From positions 1 to 64,000 of the forward strand of contig NZ_JALKAA010000001.1 of NCBI RefSeq assembly GCF_024171605.1: a DNA stretch of 64,000 nucleotides. The letters run 5' to 3'. A model generated the notes under the pieces. The model saw only the letters and a list, made by a program, of their open reading frames with translations. It made no database searches and was not told where the DNA came from. Every line of letters starts with the position of its first letter. Positions within the stretch are counted from its first letter, which is position 1. The DNA comes from Pontibacter sp. HSC-36F09. Lineage in GTDB: Bacteria > Bacteroidota > Bacteroidia > Cytophagales > Hymenobacteraceae. The position numbers and the translations under genes were made by a program. This document shows, one piece after another, positions 17,810 through 27,070 of this stretch.

Positions 17810-20800
17810 GTGTTGGCCATCGGTAAAGAAATATAAAACGTCGTCCCCTCTCCCTCTTCTGTCACAAACCAAATGCGACCACCTGCGTTTTCAATTCCTT
17901 TCTTGGCTACGGCCAGTCCTATACCTGAGCCCGTGTACTTGGTACTGAAATTAGGTATAAACACCTTGTGCTGAATGTCGGCAGGTATACCGCTCCCGTT
18001 ATCAGCAATAGACACAAGTGCTGTGTTATCTGTTTCTACCTTCAAATCTATTTTGATCAGAGGCTTCCGCTCCGCTGGCACGGCCTGTATAGCGTTCAGC
18101 AACAAGTTATTAAAGGTACGCACCAGCAGTGCCTCATCGGCCATCACCATCACCGGGTTCTCAGGCAGGCGCAGCTTTGTTTTCACAGAGGCCGGGTTTG
18201 TATGCAGGTCCGCTGCTTTGTGTAGGGCAGCCCCCAGGTCCATCAACTCAGCTTTCGGCTCGGGCATGGAGGTGAAGTTAGAGAAGGAGGTCGCAATGTC
18301 GCTCAGGATGTTGATCTGTGTGATCAAGGTATGCGAGATTTTGTTGATCATCTGCTCCGTGTTCGGGTTCTTCTCAGCAATCGCCTTCTGCAGGTACTGT
18401 AGCGAGAGCTTCATAGGTGTGAGCGGATTTTTGATCTCGTGCGCTACTTGCCTTGCCATTTCCCGCCAGGCTGCTTCCTTCTCACGCATCGCCAGTTCTA
18501 CCTTATTCTGCTCCAGCGTCAGCAACATGCGGTTATACTCATTCACCAGCATCCCGATCTCATCAGCTCCTTCATACGCCAGCATCTCATTCTTACCTGT
18601 CAGGGAGGTATGCTTCAGCTTATCGGCCAGCATGCGCAGCGGCACCGTCAGGGCTCTGGAGGCAAAGAAAGTCAGGATGATGAACACGATAAACATCACG
18701 GTGAAGATATTCATTGTGGTCGTAATCAGCTCAATCAGTTTCAGGTCCAGTTGCCGTTCGGAGTCAAAGAAAGGTATACCAATAAAGCCGATCAGCTTTT
18801 CGGGGTCGTTGTCCGGACGCAGCGGTAGGTATAGCGCATTGAAGCTCAGGTTACCGGCATGTTCATCGAAGAGCACCCGCAGGGCCTGTCGCTCTGATAT
18901 GGCCGCAAAAGCATGCGGATTAACCAGTTTGGAAAGTAGGCCCGACTCAAAAATGAGCGGTTGGCTGGTTACCATCAGGCGCCCGTTACGATCATAAAGA
19001 CTGACATCAGCCTCTGACAAAGCCGCAATAGAAGCAACACGACGAAGCAGGTGATTGCGGTCCGGCATCACTTCGAGTGTAGTTGGCCTGCTCAAATGAT
19101 CCTGAATGGCCTCTCCCTTTTTCTCGTAAGATGAAAGCAGATCTTTTTTATAAGAGCCCGTTACCAGACTAGCCGTCACGATACTCACCAGCATCAAGGG
19201 CAGCAGAATGCCGAAATTCAGGAAAAGCTGAATCTTGGTACTGAAGTTAGGTTGAAAATCACGCAGTCGCTCCCGATTGAGTAAAACATAGAGTAAGGCC
19301 ACCACAATCAGGCAGGCAGTAAAGTATAGAAAGAGGAACGAAAAATTAGAAAGCACTTCGCGGGCTCCGTACTTACTTGTCGTGATGATCACCGTCGGAC
19401 CAGAATCGGTTTTTACGCCCAGATGGTGAAAGCCCTCTTCGGTGGCTCCCTGCCGATATAGCTCCTTGTGCTTCAACTGACTTCGGTCGAAATTGGTCGC
19501 GTAGTCAAATTCTCCTTCGCTGTATGTCAGCCTGTCATTTTCATAAATTCCGTAACTCAGAATATCGGCCCGAAACGGCTGCTGATGCTGTTGCCCTGCC
19601 AGTAGCTCTGGCACCAGGCTGTTTGGGAGCAACTCTTTCAGGCTCAACTGCAGTACGATAGTCCCATACAACTGCGTCCCCAGGGGCACTTCGATCAGCT
19701 TTAAATAAAAACGGGTATGCGGTCGCGCCGGGTCATTTACCAGGTATAGGTTCTCGTACTCTGTCTTGTTGCGTGCCGTGGCGTACTTTTTCCGCAGTTC
19801 GTCTAGTGTAGCAGCTGTTGTATCGGCACTCTCCAGTGTACGCCCCTGACTGTCAAACAAAAGAATGTTAGCTTCATACTTATCAAAATAGTCCGGCAGA
19901 AACTGACGGGATATTTTCCGCTTGATAAAGAAGGCATCCACATAGGGGCCCTTCATTTTCGTTTGAATCAGCACGTCTTCTGACACGCGCACCGCTACGT
20001 CCTCTTCCAGCAGATACTCCGCCAACACGTCGTTGCCCTGCATCAAGTCAAATGCAAACTTCTGCTTATAAGCCAATAACTCACTCTGGAAGTGTGTGTA
20101 AAGCGATGCAGCACCCGTCAAACTACTGACGGCGATGATCAAAAAGAAAAAAAGGTAGGTCCGGTAGGGCAAACTAATCGCCTGCCGATGCTGTGCTGCC
20201 AACAGGATGAGTGCCCAGAAAACAATACCGATCAGGAGCACGGGTACCCAGCGCATATTGAATACCAGCGCCAGCACTGTCAGTACAACCGCTATACCTA
20301 GCAAAAGCTTATATGGCCACCAGCCATTTGACTTTCGCAGCAGCACATTCACGACCGAGGCCAGCATATAGGCAAAAAGACTCAGGGCCACGGTATGCAG
20401 AAACATCAGACTGTACATCACTAGCTTATACCGCTCCAGTTCGATGGACTGGTTGATATCTAGTGCAAGCGGAGAGTTGTGGTATATACCATAGTAAAAT
20501 CGGAACAGAATGGCCAACAGCACAAAGAAGGCAAGCATGGCAATCCCGAGCACTAGATTGCTCTTTTCCGGTGAGTAGGCTTTAACAGCAGTGAGGACTT
20601 CGTTTTTGTGAAAGAGGTAATAAGCAGCCCAGGCTACTGTAACGAGGAGTAACACATTAAGCGCCAGATCACCAACAGAAGGAGACCAGAAAGAAGCGGC
20701 ATAAAGGCGCGGATCAAACAGCTCCGTCTCCACAATCAGAAACGGAAGGTTGAGAAATAAAAGTCCAAACCGAAAGCCTATCAGCAGCACCAGCAGTAAC

Positions 20801-21513
20801 ACAATGCCTTCAGTATAACACTGTCGTTTTAAAAAAAACCTGCTTAACGAAACGCTGAACCAGATAAAGAAGATGGTCCCCAGGATAAGCAGGACAAGCT
20901 GCAGGCTGTCAAACCCGGCATCGATCCTTCCTGACCCATGATCAACTGCGAAAAGAAAATCTCCCCCACTGGTCTTTACCTGCGGCAATCTTCCCGGATT
21001 TTCGAGCACCAGGCGCACATCCGCCTTTCCGAAAATACTCTGTTGCAAACCCGACGACAGGTAATCCTGGGTCTTACCGTAATCAACCTGCAGCGGTATG
21101 TAAGTGAAAATATGATAATTGCTGACACGATGCGGCATGACTACAAAAGTACCGTAACTGTTCCGGATGGTCGAGATGGAGCGGGCTGTTGGTGGCAGAT
21201 CCAGGTCAGGTATAACCGTATGGTCGGACCAGAACACCAGTCGCCCATTCTTATAGATAAAAGTAGGATAATGCGTCTTGGAGAGCAGCTTTGAAAAGCT
21301 TATCTGATCTTTTTGAAGTTGATTCCCCAAGCGGTTTGCTTCCTGCTGTGCATCTGACAAGAGCGCCTGTACCCGCTTGGTTATGTGCTGTTGGGTCTGC
21401 TCTCTTTCAGTATCAAGCCAGGAAGCCGGTACCTTATAATGCAAAAAAGCTGTCGCCATAAAGCACAGCACAGCAAGGGCAAATAAGATTATTGGCGCAA
21501 TATTCCGATTCAA
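17806..21513 (-). CDS. NtrY-like membrane sensor histidine kinase
   Basis: This 1235-residue protein carries about a dozen hydrophobic segments in its N-terminal two thirds, with large periplasmic stretches between some of them. A HAMP-like linker near residue 950 is followed by the kinase core: H-box VAHEIKNPLTPMK with His1025, N-box NNLLLNAIQAV, G1 DNGSGIPAD and G2 GSGIGLAVAKKGIENAGG. The arrangement resembles NtrY-type kinases but with many more membrane segments. No response regulator lies next to it. Its end overlaps the envelope-protein gene by 4 bp. It would autophosphorylate in response to an envelope signal that cannot be named from sequence. Confidence 0.9.
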   Translation of the reverse strand: MNRNIAPIILFALAVLCFMATAFLHYKVPASWLDTEREQTQQHITKRVQALLSDAQQEANRLGNQLQKDQISFSKLLSKTHYPTFIYKNGRLVFWSDHTVIPDLDLPPTARSISTIRNSYGTFVVMPHRVSNYHIFTYIPLQVDYGKTQDYLSSGLQQSIFGKADVRLVLENPGRLPQVKTSGGDFLFAVDHGSGRIDAGFDSLQLVLLILGTIFFIWFSVSLSRFFLKRQCYTEGIVLLLVLLIGFRFGLLFLNLPFLIVETELFDPRLYAASFWSPSVGDLALNVLLLVTVAWAAYYLFHKNEVLTAVKAYSPEKSNLVLGIAMLAFFVLLAILFRFYYGIYHNSPLALDINQSIELERYKLVMYSLMFLHTVALSLFAYMLASVVNVLLRKSNGWWPYKLLLGIAVVLTVLALVFNMRWVPVLLIGIVFWALILLAAQHRQAISLPYRTYLFFFLIIAVSSLTGAASLYTHFQSELLAYKQKFAFDLMQGNDVLAEYLLEEDVAVRVSEDVLIQTKMKGPYVDAFFIKRKISRQFLPDYFDKYEANILLFDSQGRTLESADTTAATLDELRKKYATARNKTEYENLYLVNDPARPHTRFYLKLIEVPLGTQLYGTIVLQLSLKELLPNSLVPELLAGQQHQQPFRADILSYGIYENDRLTYSEGEFDYATNFDRSQLKHKELYRQGATEEGFHHLGVKTDSGPTVIITTSKYGAREVLSNFSFLFLYFTACLIVVALLYVLLNRERLRDFQPNFSTKIQLFLNFGILLPLMLVSIVTASLVTGSYKKDLLSSYEKKGEAIQDHLSRPTTLEVMPDRNHLLRRVASIAALSEADVSLYDRNGRLMVTSQPLIFESGLLSKLVNPHAFAAISERQALRVLFDEHAGNLSFNALYLPLRPDNDPEKLIGFIGIPFFDSERQLDLKLIELITTTMNIFTVMFIVFIILTFFASRALTVPLRMLADKLKHTSLTGKNEMLAYEGADEIGMLVNEYNRMLLTLEQNKVELAMREKEAAWREMARQVAHEIKNPLTPMKLSLQYLQKAIAEKNPNTEQMINKISHTLITQINILSDIATSFSNFTSMPEPKAELMDLGAALHKAADLHTNPASVKTKLRLPENPVMVMADEALLVRTFNNLLLNAIQAVPAERKPLIKIDLKVETDNTALVSIADNGSGIPADIQHKVFIPNFSTKYTGSGIGLAVAKKGIENAGGRIWFVTEEGEGTTFYISLPMANT

Positions 21514-21682
21514 GGCAACATGGATTACCCACGAATTTAAGCAATTCGTGTTATAAGAGCATGACTAATAGGTGGCTAAAATGCAATCGATGGCCTACAG
21601 CCACATTTAATTCAGGAATACGTGCGCATTCCATGGCAATAGCGGATCAAATTTCACTCCAGAAATCATCAACCTATTAAAA

Positions 21683-21720
21683 AGGACCACATACAGGGTA
21701 ACTAGCCTGTATGTGGTCCT
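21683..21720 (-). terminator. Terminator of the respiratory operon
   Basis: A perfect 15-bp stem (aggaccacatacagg and complement) with an 8-base loop is followed on the minus strand by TTTTTAAT. It lies 70 bases beyond the last gene of the operon. Confidence 0.88.
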
Positions 21721-21790
21721 CTGTAAAAAATAGAAATGACCGTAATTAAATTTAAGCGATTCGGCCAGATATAGCTGCAAAACTTGCTGC

Positions 21791-22060
21791 TTAAGCGGCC
21801 TTTGCTTTTTTCATTCGGTTGCTCTTATACCACATAAATCCTACTGTACCGACAAGTAAATAAGGAATCAGCATGAGGTATAGGATGCCCGTGTTCAGCC
21901 CCGCTCCTACCTGCGAGTCAGAGTCTGTTTTACCGGTTCCAACGTTAGACTCTACAGTGGCACGGCACATGGCGCATTGGCTATAGGCATCAGTTGACAC
22001 AAAAATCAGCGTAAGCATCAGCAAGCCCGCAAAAAGTATTCTGAATGATTGGCGTTTCAT
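21791..22060 (-). CDS. Small exported/membrane protein with CxxC motif
   Basis: The 89-residue protein has an N-terminal signal or membrane segment (residues 8-27), then SQCAMCRATVES, a CxxC pair just outside the membrane, and a second membrane helix near the C-terminus followed by a lysine-rich tail. It is the last gene of the cytochrome oxidase operon, 32 bases after the DUF420 gene. The CxxC pair and position suggest a part in oxidase assembly, perhaps in copper or thiol handling, but that is inference. I do not recognise a named family. Confidence 0.75.
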   Translation of the reverse strand: MKRQSFRILFAGLLMLTLIFVSTDAYSQCAMCRATVESNVGTGKTDSDSQVGAGLNTGILYLMLIPYLLVGTVGFMWYKSNRMKKAKAA

Positions 22061-22092
22061 AATCTTAAAACAAGCGTTTAATGTTCCTGGTT

Positions 22093-22647
22093 CTAACTAT
22101 AATACGGAGAAATCAAAATGTAGACAAGTACACCCGTTACAGCCACGTAGAGCCAGATCGGGAAGGTCCACTTTGATATACGACGGTGACGTGCAAACTG
22201 CTCAGAAAAGGCAAAATACACGGAGAGGAGTACCAATGGCACGATCACCACGGCAAGCACAATGTGCGTGAGCAGTATAAAGTAGTAGAAAAGCTTCAAG
22301 ATGCCATCTCCGCCATATATCGTGCGCTCTCCCAGAAAATGGTAAGTCACGTATGATATCAGGAAGATAGCAGACAACCCAAAAGCGGTGCCCATGGCCG
22401 TGCGATGGACTCTTATATTGCCTTTTCTAATATTGTAATAACCGATAACCAGGAGAGTGGCGGTCAGGGAATTCAAAATGGCGTGTAGTGTTGGCAGGAA
22501 AGACACATCAATCGCATCTGAACCTTCCTTTGGCATAAAGAAAAGCATGGCCACTACGACAGGTATAGCAATCGACAAAATAGCTATTACTGCTAAGAAT
22601 TTCCTGTCATTACCAGCAGCGGGGCTATTTCGATTTACTGTATTCAT
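22093..22647 (-). CDS. DUF420 membrane protein (CtaM-like)
   Basis: The 184-residue protein has five or so membrane helices and matches the DUF420 family, which includes Bacillus CtaM/YozB, a factor needed for active cytochrome oxidase. LPTLHAILNSLTATLLVIGYYNIRKGNIRVHR (shown in part: LHAILNSLTATLLVIGYY) is the typical N-terminal stretch, with conserved His residues in helices. Its start overlaps the end of the SCO gene by 23 bp, so the two are translationally coupled. Placement beside SCO and the oxidase subunits supports an assembly role. Confidence 0.82.
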   Translation of the reverse strand: MNTVNRNSPAAGNDRKFLAVIAILSIAIPVVVAMLFFMPKEGSDAIDVSFLPTLHAILNSLTATLLVIGYYNIRKGNIRVHRTAMGTAFGLSAIFLISYVTYHFLGERTIYGGDGILKLFYYFILLTHIVLAVVIVPLVLLSVYFAFSEQFARHRRISKWTFPIWLYVAVTGVLVYILISPYYS

Positions 22648-23293
22648 CTAAAAGAACTTTAATTTCCAGTATAAGGCGATCCACATCCTCTTTGTCGGTA
22701 CCATCATAAATACCTCTCACATACCTGTCCTTATCCACCAGCATAAATTTTTCGCTGTGAATAAAGTCCTGCTGACCTTCTACCTTCATCACGGGCAAAT
22801 AAAAACCCTTCTGTGCAAGGTTGTAAATTTTATCGCGGTCTCCGGTTAGGAAGTACCACTTGGCAGGATCGGCATTATAGCGCTCTCCGTACTCACGTAG
22901 CACTTCCGGGGTGTCATGCTCCGGGTTAACAGAAAAAGATACAAGTTTTACCTGTTCTTCATCCTGAAAGGCTTCCTGCACACGAACCATTTGCGACGAC
23001 ATTTCCTTGCAAATATCCGGACAGGTCGCAAAGAAGAAGTCCGCTACATAGATTTTGCCATCCAGCTCGTTTTGAGAAATTGTCTGCCCTTGCTGGGAAG
23101 TGAACTCGAAGACAGGTACTTGGTTGAATAGGGTGTCCCCCTGTGCATCACGTACAACATCGCCGGTAGCGGTAACCTGCGGGAAATATTTACGGAGTGT
23201 GTAGTGGTGTTCACCAAAACTACCGATAAATATAAAAATAAGAAGAGGCACTAATAGTAGGATCCCTAATATTAGTGCCTTTGAGTTACTCAT
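22625..23293 (-). CDS. SCO1/SenC family copper chaperone
   Basis: SCO proteins deliver copper to the CuA site of cytochrome oxidase subunit II. This 222-residue protein has one N-terminal membrane anchor and a thioredoxin-like periplasmic domain. The copper-binding residues are present: the CxxxC pair in ATCPDICKEM and the distal His in DFIHSEKFMLVD. The fold stretch KLVSFSVNPEHDTPEVLREY is also typical. It follows subunit IV by 11 bases and overlaps the DUF420 gene. The call is secure. Confidence 0.94.
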   Translation of the reverse strand: MSNSKALILGILLLVPLLIFIFIGSFGEHHYTLRKYFPQVTATGDVVRDAQGDTLFNQVPVFEFTSQQGQTISQNELDGKIYVADFFFATCPDICKEMSSQMVRVQEAFQDEEQVKLVSFSVNPEHDTPEVLREYGERYNADPAKWYFLTGDRDKIYNLAQKGFYLPVMKVEGQQDFIHSEKFMLVDKDRYVRGIYDGTDKEDVDRLILEIKVLLDEYSKSK

Positions 23294-23304
23294 AATCTAT
23301 GTAC

Positions 23305-23652
23305 TTAGTTGAAGTAGTTTGTAATGGAATCGAAGTAATAACTTCCTTCCGAAATAAGTGCTACCATAAGCCACATGATAAGGGCCAGCGGTATAATGAT
23401 AGACCAGACCAAAGCCTTCGTTTCATGCTTTAAGTGCATGAACTCCGCTACAATATAGAATGCTTTAAAAATGGTCAACACAATGAAGATAGCATTACGC
23501 AGTGTACCTGCATCCATTGTAAAAGCGAAAAGAAACTCAACCGCCGTTAAGGCTACCAGGATAAAAAACGTTTTCCAGATAACCTTTGTCTGCGCTTTAG
23601 GTATTTCACCTGTCTGGTGAAAATCGTTGGAGTGATCCGAATGAGCTGCCAT
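23305..23652 (-). CDS. coxD: Cytochrome c oxidase subunit IV
   Basis: The start at 23652 gives MAAHSDHSNDFHQTG, a typical short hydrophilic head. An ATG 51 bases upstream would add an unlikely extension. The 115-residue product has three membrane helices and matches the prokaryotic cytochrome c oxidase subunit IV family, with FKAFYIVAEFMHLKHE as the conserved centre. It lies between subunit III and SCO in the respiratory operon. It has no catalytic residues and probably stabilises the oxidase. Confidence 0.85.
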   Translation of the reverse strand: MAAHSDHSNDFHQTGEIPKAQTKVIWKTFFILVALTAVEFLFAFTMDAGTLRNAIFIVLTIFKAFYIVAEFMHLKHETKALVWSIIIPLALIMWLMVALISEGSYYFDSITNYFN

Positions 23653-23727
23653 AGTATGCTTTATTTTTATAAGGCAGTATCCGGTATTCCACGGATACTG
23701 CATCTGTTTTAGAGTTTGACTTATTAA

Positions 23728-24474
23728 TTAGATCAGGTAGAAGAAAGTAAATACGAATACCCATACCAAGTCTACAAAGTGCCAGTACAGACCAATCTTC
23801 TCCACCATCTCGTAATGGCCACGCTTATGGTATACTCCGTTTACTGTACTGATGAAGGCAATCACCAAGAGTACCCACCCTATAGTTACGTGGAAGCCGT
23901 GGAAACCAGTAATAAAGAAGAACAGGTTAGCAAACAAAGGCGGACCATATTGGTTCATGGTCATGTTAGCACCAAAAACCCTGGAGCCGTCAGCCATTAG
24001 CATACCTTCGTCAGTGCCCACGATAAAGTGTGTCCACTCCCAAGCCTGGCAACCAAGGAAAGTACCACCAAACAAGATTGTCCAAAGCAACCACTTCTGA
24101 ACGTCATTTTTGTCCATGCGGTGACCAGCTTCCACAGCCAGTACCATTGTTACAGAACTCAGAATGAGGATCATGGTCATCAAGGCCACGAATGCCAGCG
24201 GCAGATCTACACCATGAAAACCAGGGAAAGCATTGAACACTTTCTCAGGTATAGGCCACCATTCCGTTGAGAATTGAAAGTCTTCCGGACTGCCTGTATA
24301 AGGCAGGTGACTGTGACGCGACAAACCATAAACGATCAGGAATGCCCCAAAAGTAAATGCGTCAGAGAGCAGGAAAAACCACATCATGAGTTTTCCATAG
24401 CTCGCTTTTAGTGGTTCATTGCCACCATCCCATGTACCTGTTTTAGGTTCTTCCAGCGTAGTTGATGTAGACAT
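23728..24474 (-). CDS. coxC: Cytochrome c oxidase subunit III (first copy)
   Basis: The 248-residue membrane protein has about seven helices and is a haem-copper oxidase subunit III. It shows KLMMWFFLLSDAFTFGAF near the start, GCQAWEWTHFI, and the signature FITGFHGFHVTIGWVLL, ending with YWHFVDLVWVFVFTFFYL. Subunit III stabilises the catalytic core and helps proton uptake. A second, shorter subunit III gene lies immediately upstream in the same operon, as is usual in Bacteroidota oxidase clusters. Confidence 0.93.
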   Translation of the reverse strand: MSTSTTLEEPKTGTWDGGNEPLKASYGKLMMWFFLLSDAFTFGAFLIVYGLSRHSHLPYTGSPEDFQFSTEWWPIPEKVFNAFPGFHGVDLPLAFVALMTMILILSSVTMVLAVEAGHRMDKNDVQKWLLWTILFGGTFLGCQAWEWTHFIVGTDEGMLMADGSRVFGANMTMNQYGPPLFANLFFFITGFHGFHVTIGWVLLVIAFISTVNGVYHKRGHYEMVEKIGLYWHFVDLVWVFVFTFFYLI

Positions 24475-24498
24475 AGTTTAGTATTGAAAAAAACGTGT

Positions 24499-25089
24499 TT
24501 AGTGATTTAATCTCAAAAATATATACAAGTATAGCCAAAGGCCGCCCAGGAAGTGCCAGTAAATGGTGCATAGCTGTATACGCAGCATGTTCTTGGAGTG
24601 GACCTTGTAACGTAAACTTGACATTATTACCACTGCCACATAAATAAGGCCAGTGATCAGGTGAAAACCGTGTACACCTGTTAATACATACATAAATGAA
24701 CCGGAAGGGTTACTTGCTTCTCCTCCAAAGTACACATTATTGGTTACCAATTCGGCCCATCCGTTCCACTGTCCGATCAGAAAAGCGATGCCTAACCCGA
24801 ACGTTAAGTACAACATAAGGCGCAGCCTGGCTATATTGTCCTGAGCTGCAGCGTTATGGGCAAGCTGCATGGTAACGCTGCTCAGGGCGATAACCACCGT
24901 GTTAATCAATAGGATGTTTGGCAGGTCAAACTCTAACCAGTTGCCTTCCGCACGACGCACCAAATAAGCGCTCGTAAAGGCTGCAAACATCATAATTATA
25001 CTAATAATAAGCAACGACAGTGTGAATTTTAATGGATGAATTCCTCCTGTGTTGTTCTCCTCCCCCAATGATTTGGCAACCATATCCAT
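24499..25089 (-). CDS. Cytochrome c oxidase subunit III (second copy)
   Basis: This 196-residue protein is a five-helix subunit III of the haem-copper oxidase family. It shows MMFAAFTSAYLVRRAEGNW, the motif VLTGVHGFHLITGLIYV and the end IYWHFLGGLWLYLYIFL. It lacks the first two helices found in long subunit III proteins. It starts 3 bases after the ctaB stop. Having two subunit III genes in tandem suggests that both are in one complex, or that they are paralogues with distinct partners; the sequence does not tell which. Confidence 0.92.
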   Translation of the reverse strand: MDMVAKSLGEENNTGGIHPLKFTLSLLIISIIMMFAAFTSAYLVRRAEGNWLEFDLPNILLINTVVIALSSVTMQLAHNAAAQDNIARLRLMLYLTFGLGIAFLIGQWNGWAELVTNNVYFGGEASNPSGSFMYVLTGVHGFHLITGLIYVAVVIMSSLRYKVHSKNMLRIQLCTIYWHFLGGLWLYLYIFLRLNH

Positions 25090-25092
25090 ATT

Positions 25093-25989
25093 CTAAATTT
25101 TATCTAAAACGAAAGCTATCTGCACGATAGGCAAATACAAAAACGACCCAAACATAATGTTCATTGCGGCCTTATTGGTACAAGTGCGCATCAAATGAAA
25201 AGTTTGAGCCAAAAACAATACACCACAGATCACAGCGATAAGCGCTGAGGTAGTACCTGTCATCCCAAACTGCAAAGGCAACAAGCTAAGCGGAATCAGA
25301 AGCAAGGTATAGATCATGATTTGTATCGCAGTTTTCAGATTCTTTCCTCCTTCCATTGGAAGCATTTTAAATCCAGCTCTTTTGTAATCTTCGTCCAGCA
25401 CCCAGGCAATCGCCCAGAAATGCGGAAATTGCCAGATAAACTGTATCCCGAAAAGAATCCATGCCTCCACACTTACGACTCCTGTCGCAGCTACCCAACC
25501 GATCAGCGGAGGCAATGCGCCAGGTATAGCTCCAACAAAAACATTGATGGGGCTGATTCGCTTTAGTGGCGTGTAAATGAATCCATAAAGAATGAGCGAC
25601 AACAGCGCAATCGCTGCCGTCAGCGTATTAAAGAAACCGGCCAGAATCGACAAGCCCCCTACTCCTATCAGCACACCGAAAGTAGCAGCTTCCGCTACAC
25701 TAAGCGTACTCGTTGGAAGCGGTCTGTTTGCCGTGCGCTTCATTAACTTGTCGAGGTCCTTCTCCAGTATCTGGTTCACAATATTGGCTGCGCCTGTGAC
25801 CATTAACCCTCCCAGCATCACCAATGCAATCTTTATCCAACTTCCTCCCGGGTGCCCTAGTATATAGCCTATGGCACTTGAGAAAGCCACCGTAAAACTC
25901 AGTCTAAACTTGAGGAGTTTAAAGTATGCTGATGCCTTTTCTGCCGTACTGGCTAGAGTCACTACCGATTCTGATCTGTCTGTAATCAT
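25093..25989 (-). CDS. ctaB: Protohaem IX farnesyltransferase (haem O synthase)
   Basis: CtaB attaches a farnesyl group to haem b, giving haem O, the precursor of haem A. The 298-residue protein is a UbiA-family prenyltransferase with about nine helices. The first Asp-rich motif lies in NIVNQILEKDLDKLMKRT and the second in VLDEDYKRAGFKMLPM. TANRPLPT follows the first motif, as in all CtaB/CyoE proteins. Its ATG overlaps the ctaA stop by one base (TAATG), so the two haem A genes are coupled. Confidence 0.96.
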   Translation of the reverse strand: MITDRSESVVTLASTAEKASAYFKLLKFRLSFTVAFSSAIGYILGHPGGSWIKIALVMLGGLMVTGAANIVNQILEKDLDKLMKRTANRPLPTSTLSVAEAATFGVLIGVGGLSILAGFFNTLTAAIALLSLILYGFIYTPLKRISPINVFVGAIPGALPPLIGWVAATGVVSVEAWILFGIQFIWQFPHFWAIAWVLDEDYKRAGFKMLPMEGGKNLKTAIQIMIYTLLLIPLSLLPLQFGMTGTTSALIAVICGVLFLAQTFHLMRTCTNKAAMNIMFGSFLYLPIVQIAFVLDKI

Positions 25990-27065
25990 TAGTTAAGAAC
26001 CACTACCGGTTTTTCGACCGCCTTTTTAGAGGCGTAGTAATAAAAAATCAATATTAGAAACTGAACACCGAATAGCAGGGTAGCTATCGTCAGGTGCAAT
26101 GGTTGCAAAACTGCAGGGATAGCAAAATGAGCCATGATTACCCCAAATGCGATCTCAGCAACGAGCAGCACCATCATCCAGTTTACCATCATATTCAACT
26201 GGCGGTCTTTTAGCTTATAAATTAAATAAGCCATATAAACATGCATCGCCAGTAACAGGATTGAGAAAGAGCGATGGATATAGAAACTCAGCCCAAGCTG
26301 ATCTACCCAAAGATCTCTGTTACTTCCATTCATTTCAAAAGCTACGACATCCACTTCCTCACGTACCTGCGTTCCGATCAGTATCTGAACAAAAGTAGCG
26401 GCGGCTACGAGTCCAATGACAAAAAACAGGTGCCTGGAAGCTTTAAACCGTGGCGAAATAAAAGTAGCCTGTGAACGAATAACTGCATACTGCAGTAATG
26501 CCACCAGCACAAGGGCCAGTGCCATGTGTATCGTAATAGTAACCGGCAGCAGGTTAGTAGACACTACAATAGAGCCCAGCCAACCTTGGAAACCAACCAG
26601 TATAAAACTTAGAAGCGAGAGATAGAAAACAGACTTGTCAGTTTTTAGGTAAGGTATAGCATACAGTACCGTCAGGAAAATTAAAACCCCGATCACGACC
26701 CCTACCAGACGGTTGATATATTCAATCCACGTCTTTGTCACATTGAAATCTGTTTCAATGTGCTGCAGTGGGTGATCGCGTAGTTCGCCTGCGGCTTTGT
26801 CAAAACCTACCTTATCCAGAAACCCTGCTAGTTTCTGATTCTTTTCTACACGTTGTTCCTTGTAGACTTCCAGATAATCATCTGGTAATTGGCTAACATC
26901 AGTTGGAGGAACCCAACTGCCAAAACACTTGGGCCAGTCCGGACATCCCATTCCTGAGCCCGTGCTCCGCACGATTCCTCCAACTAATATTAGAAAGTAA
27001 ACAGCTAATACTGTTAGTACTCCAATATTCCTAAACCTTTTGTATGGAAAAGATTTATCTATCAT
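25989..27065 (-). CDS. ctaA: Haem A synthase (COX15/CtaA)
   Basis: CtaA oxidises the C8 methyl of haem O to a formyl group, giving haem A. The 358-residue protein has eight predicted helices and the N-terminal signature GGIVRSTGSGMGCPDWPKCFG with its Cys pair. Histidines in EYINRLVGVVIG, ITIHMALALV, YIHRSFSILLLAMHV and PLHLTIATLLFG are the haem ligands expected of the family. It lies 5 bases after coxA and overlaps ctaB by one base, so oxidase and cofactor synthesis are expressed together. Confidence 0.95.
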   Translation of the reverse strand: MIDKSFPYKRFRNIGVLTVLAVYFLILVGGIVRSTGSGMGCPDWPKCFGSWVPPTDVSQLPDDYLEVYKEQRVEKNQKLAGFLDKVGFDKAAGELRDHPLQHIETDFNVTKTWIEYINRLVGVVIGVLIFLTVLYAIPYLKTDKSVFYLSLLSFILVGFQGWLGSIVVSTNLLPVTITIHMALALVLVALLQYAVIRSQATFISPRFKASRHLFFVIGLVAAATFVQILIGTQVREEVDVVAFEMNGSNRDLWVDQLGLSFYIHRSFSILLLAMHVYMAYLIYKLKDRQLNMMVNWMMVLLVAEIAFGVIMAHFAIPAVLQPLHLTIATLLFGVQFLILIFYYYASKKAVEKPVVVLN

Positions 27066-27070
27066 TTAAG

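Noticed and set aside
17810..17872. Longer start for the large envelope protein
   Set aside because: It would place 21 charged residues before the signal peptide and increase the overlap with the kinase gene; the ATGA overlap start fits better.
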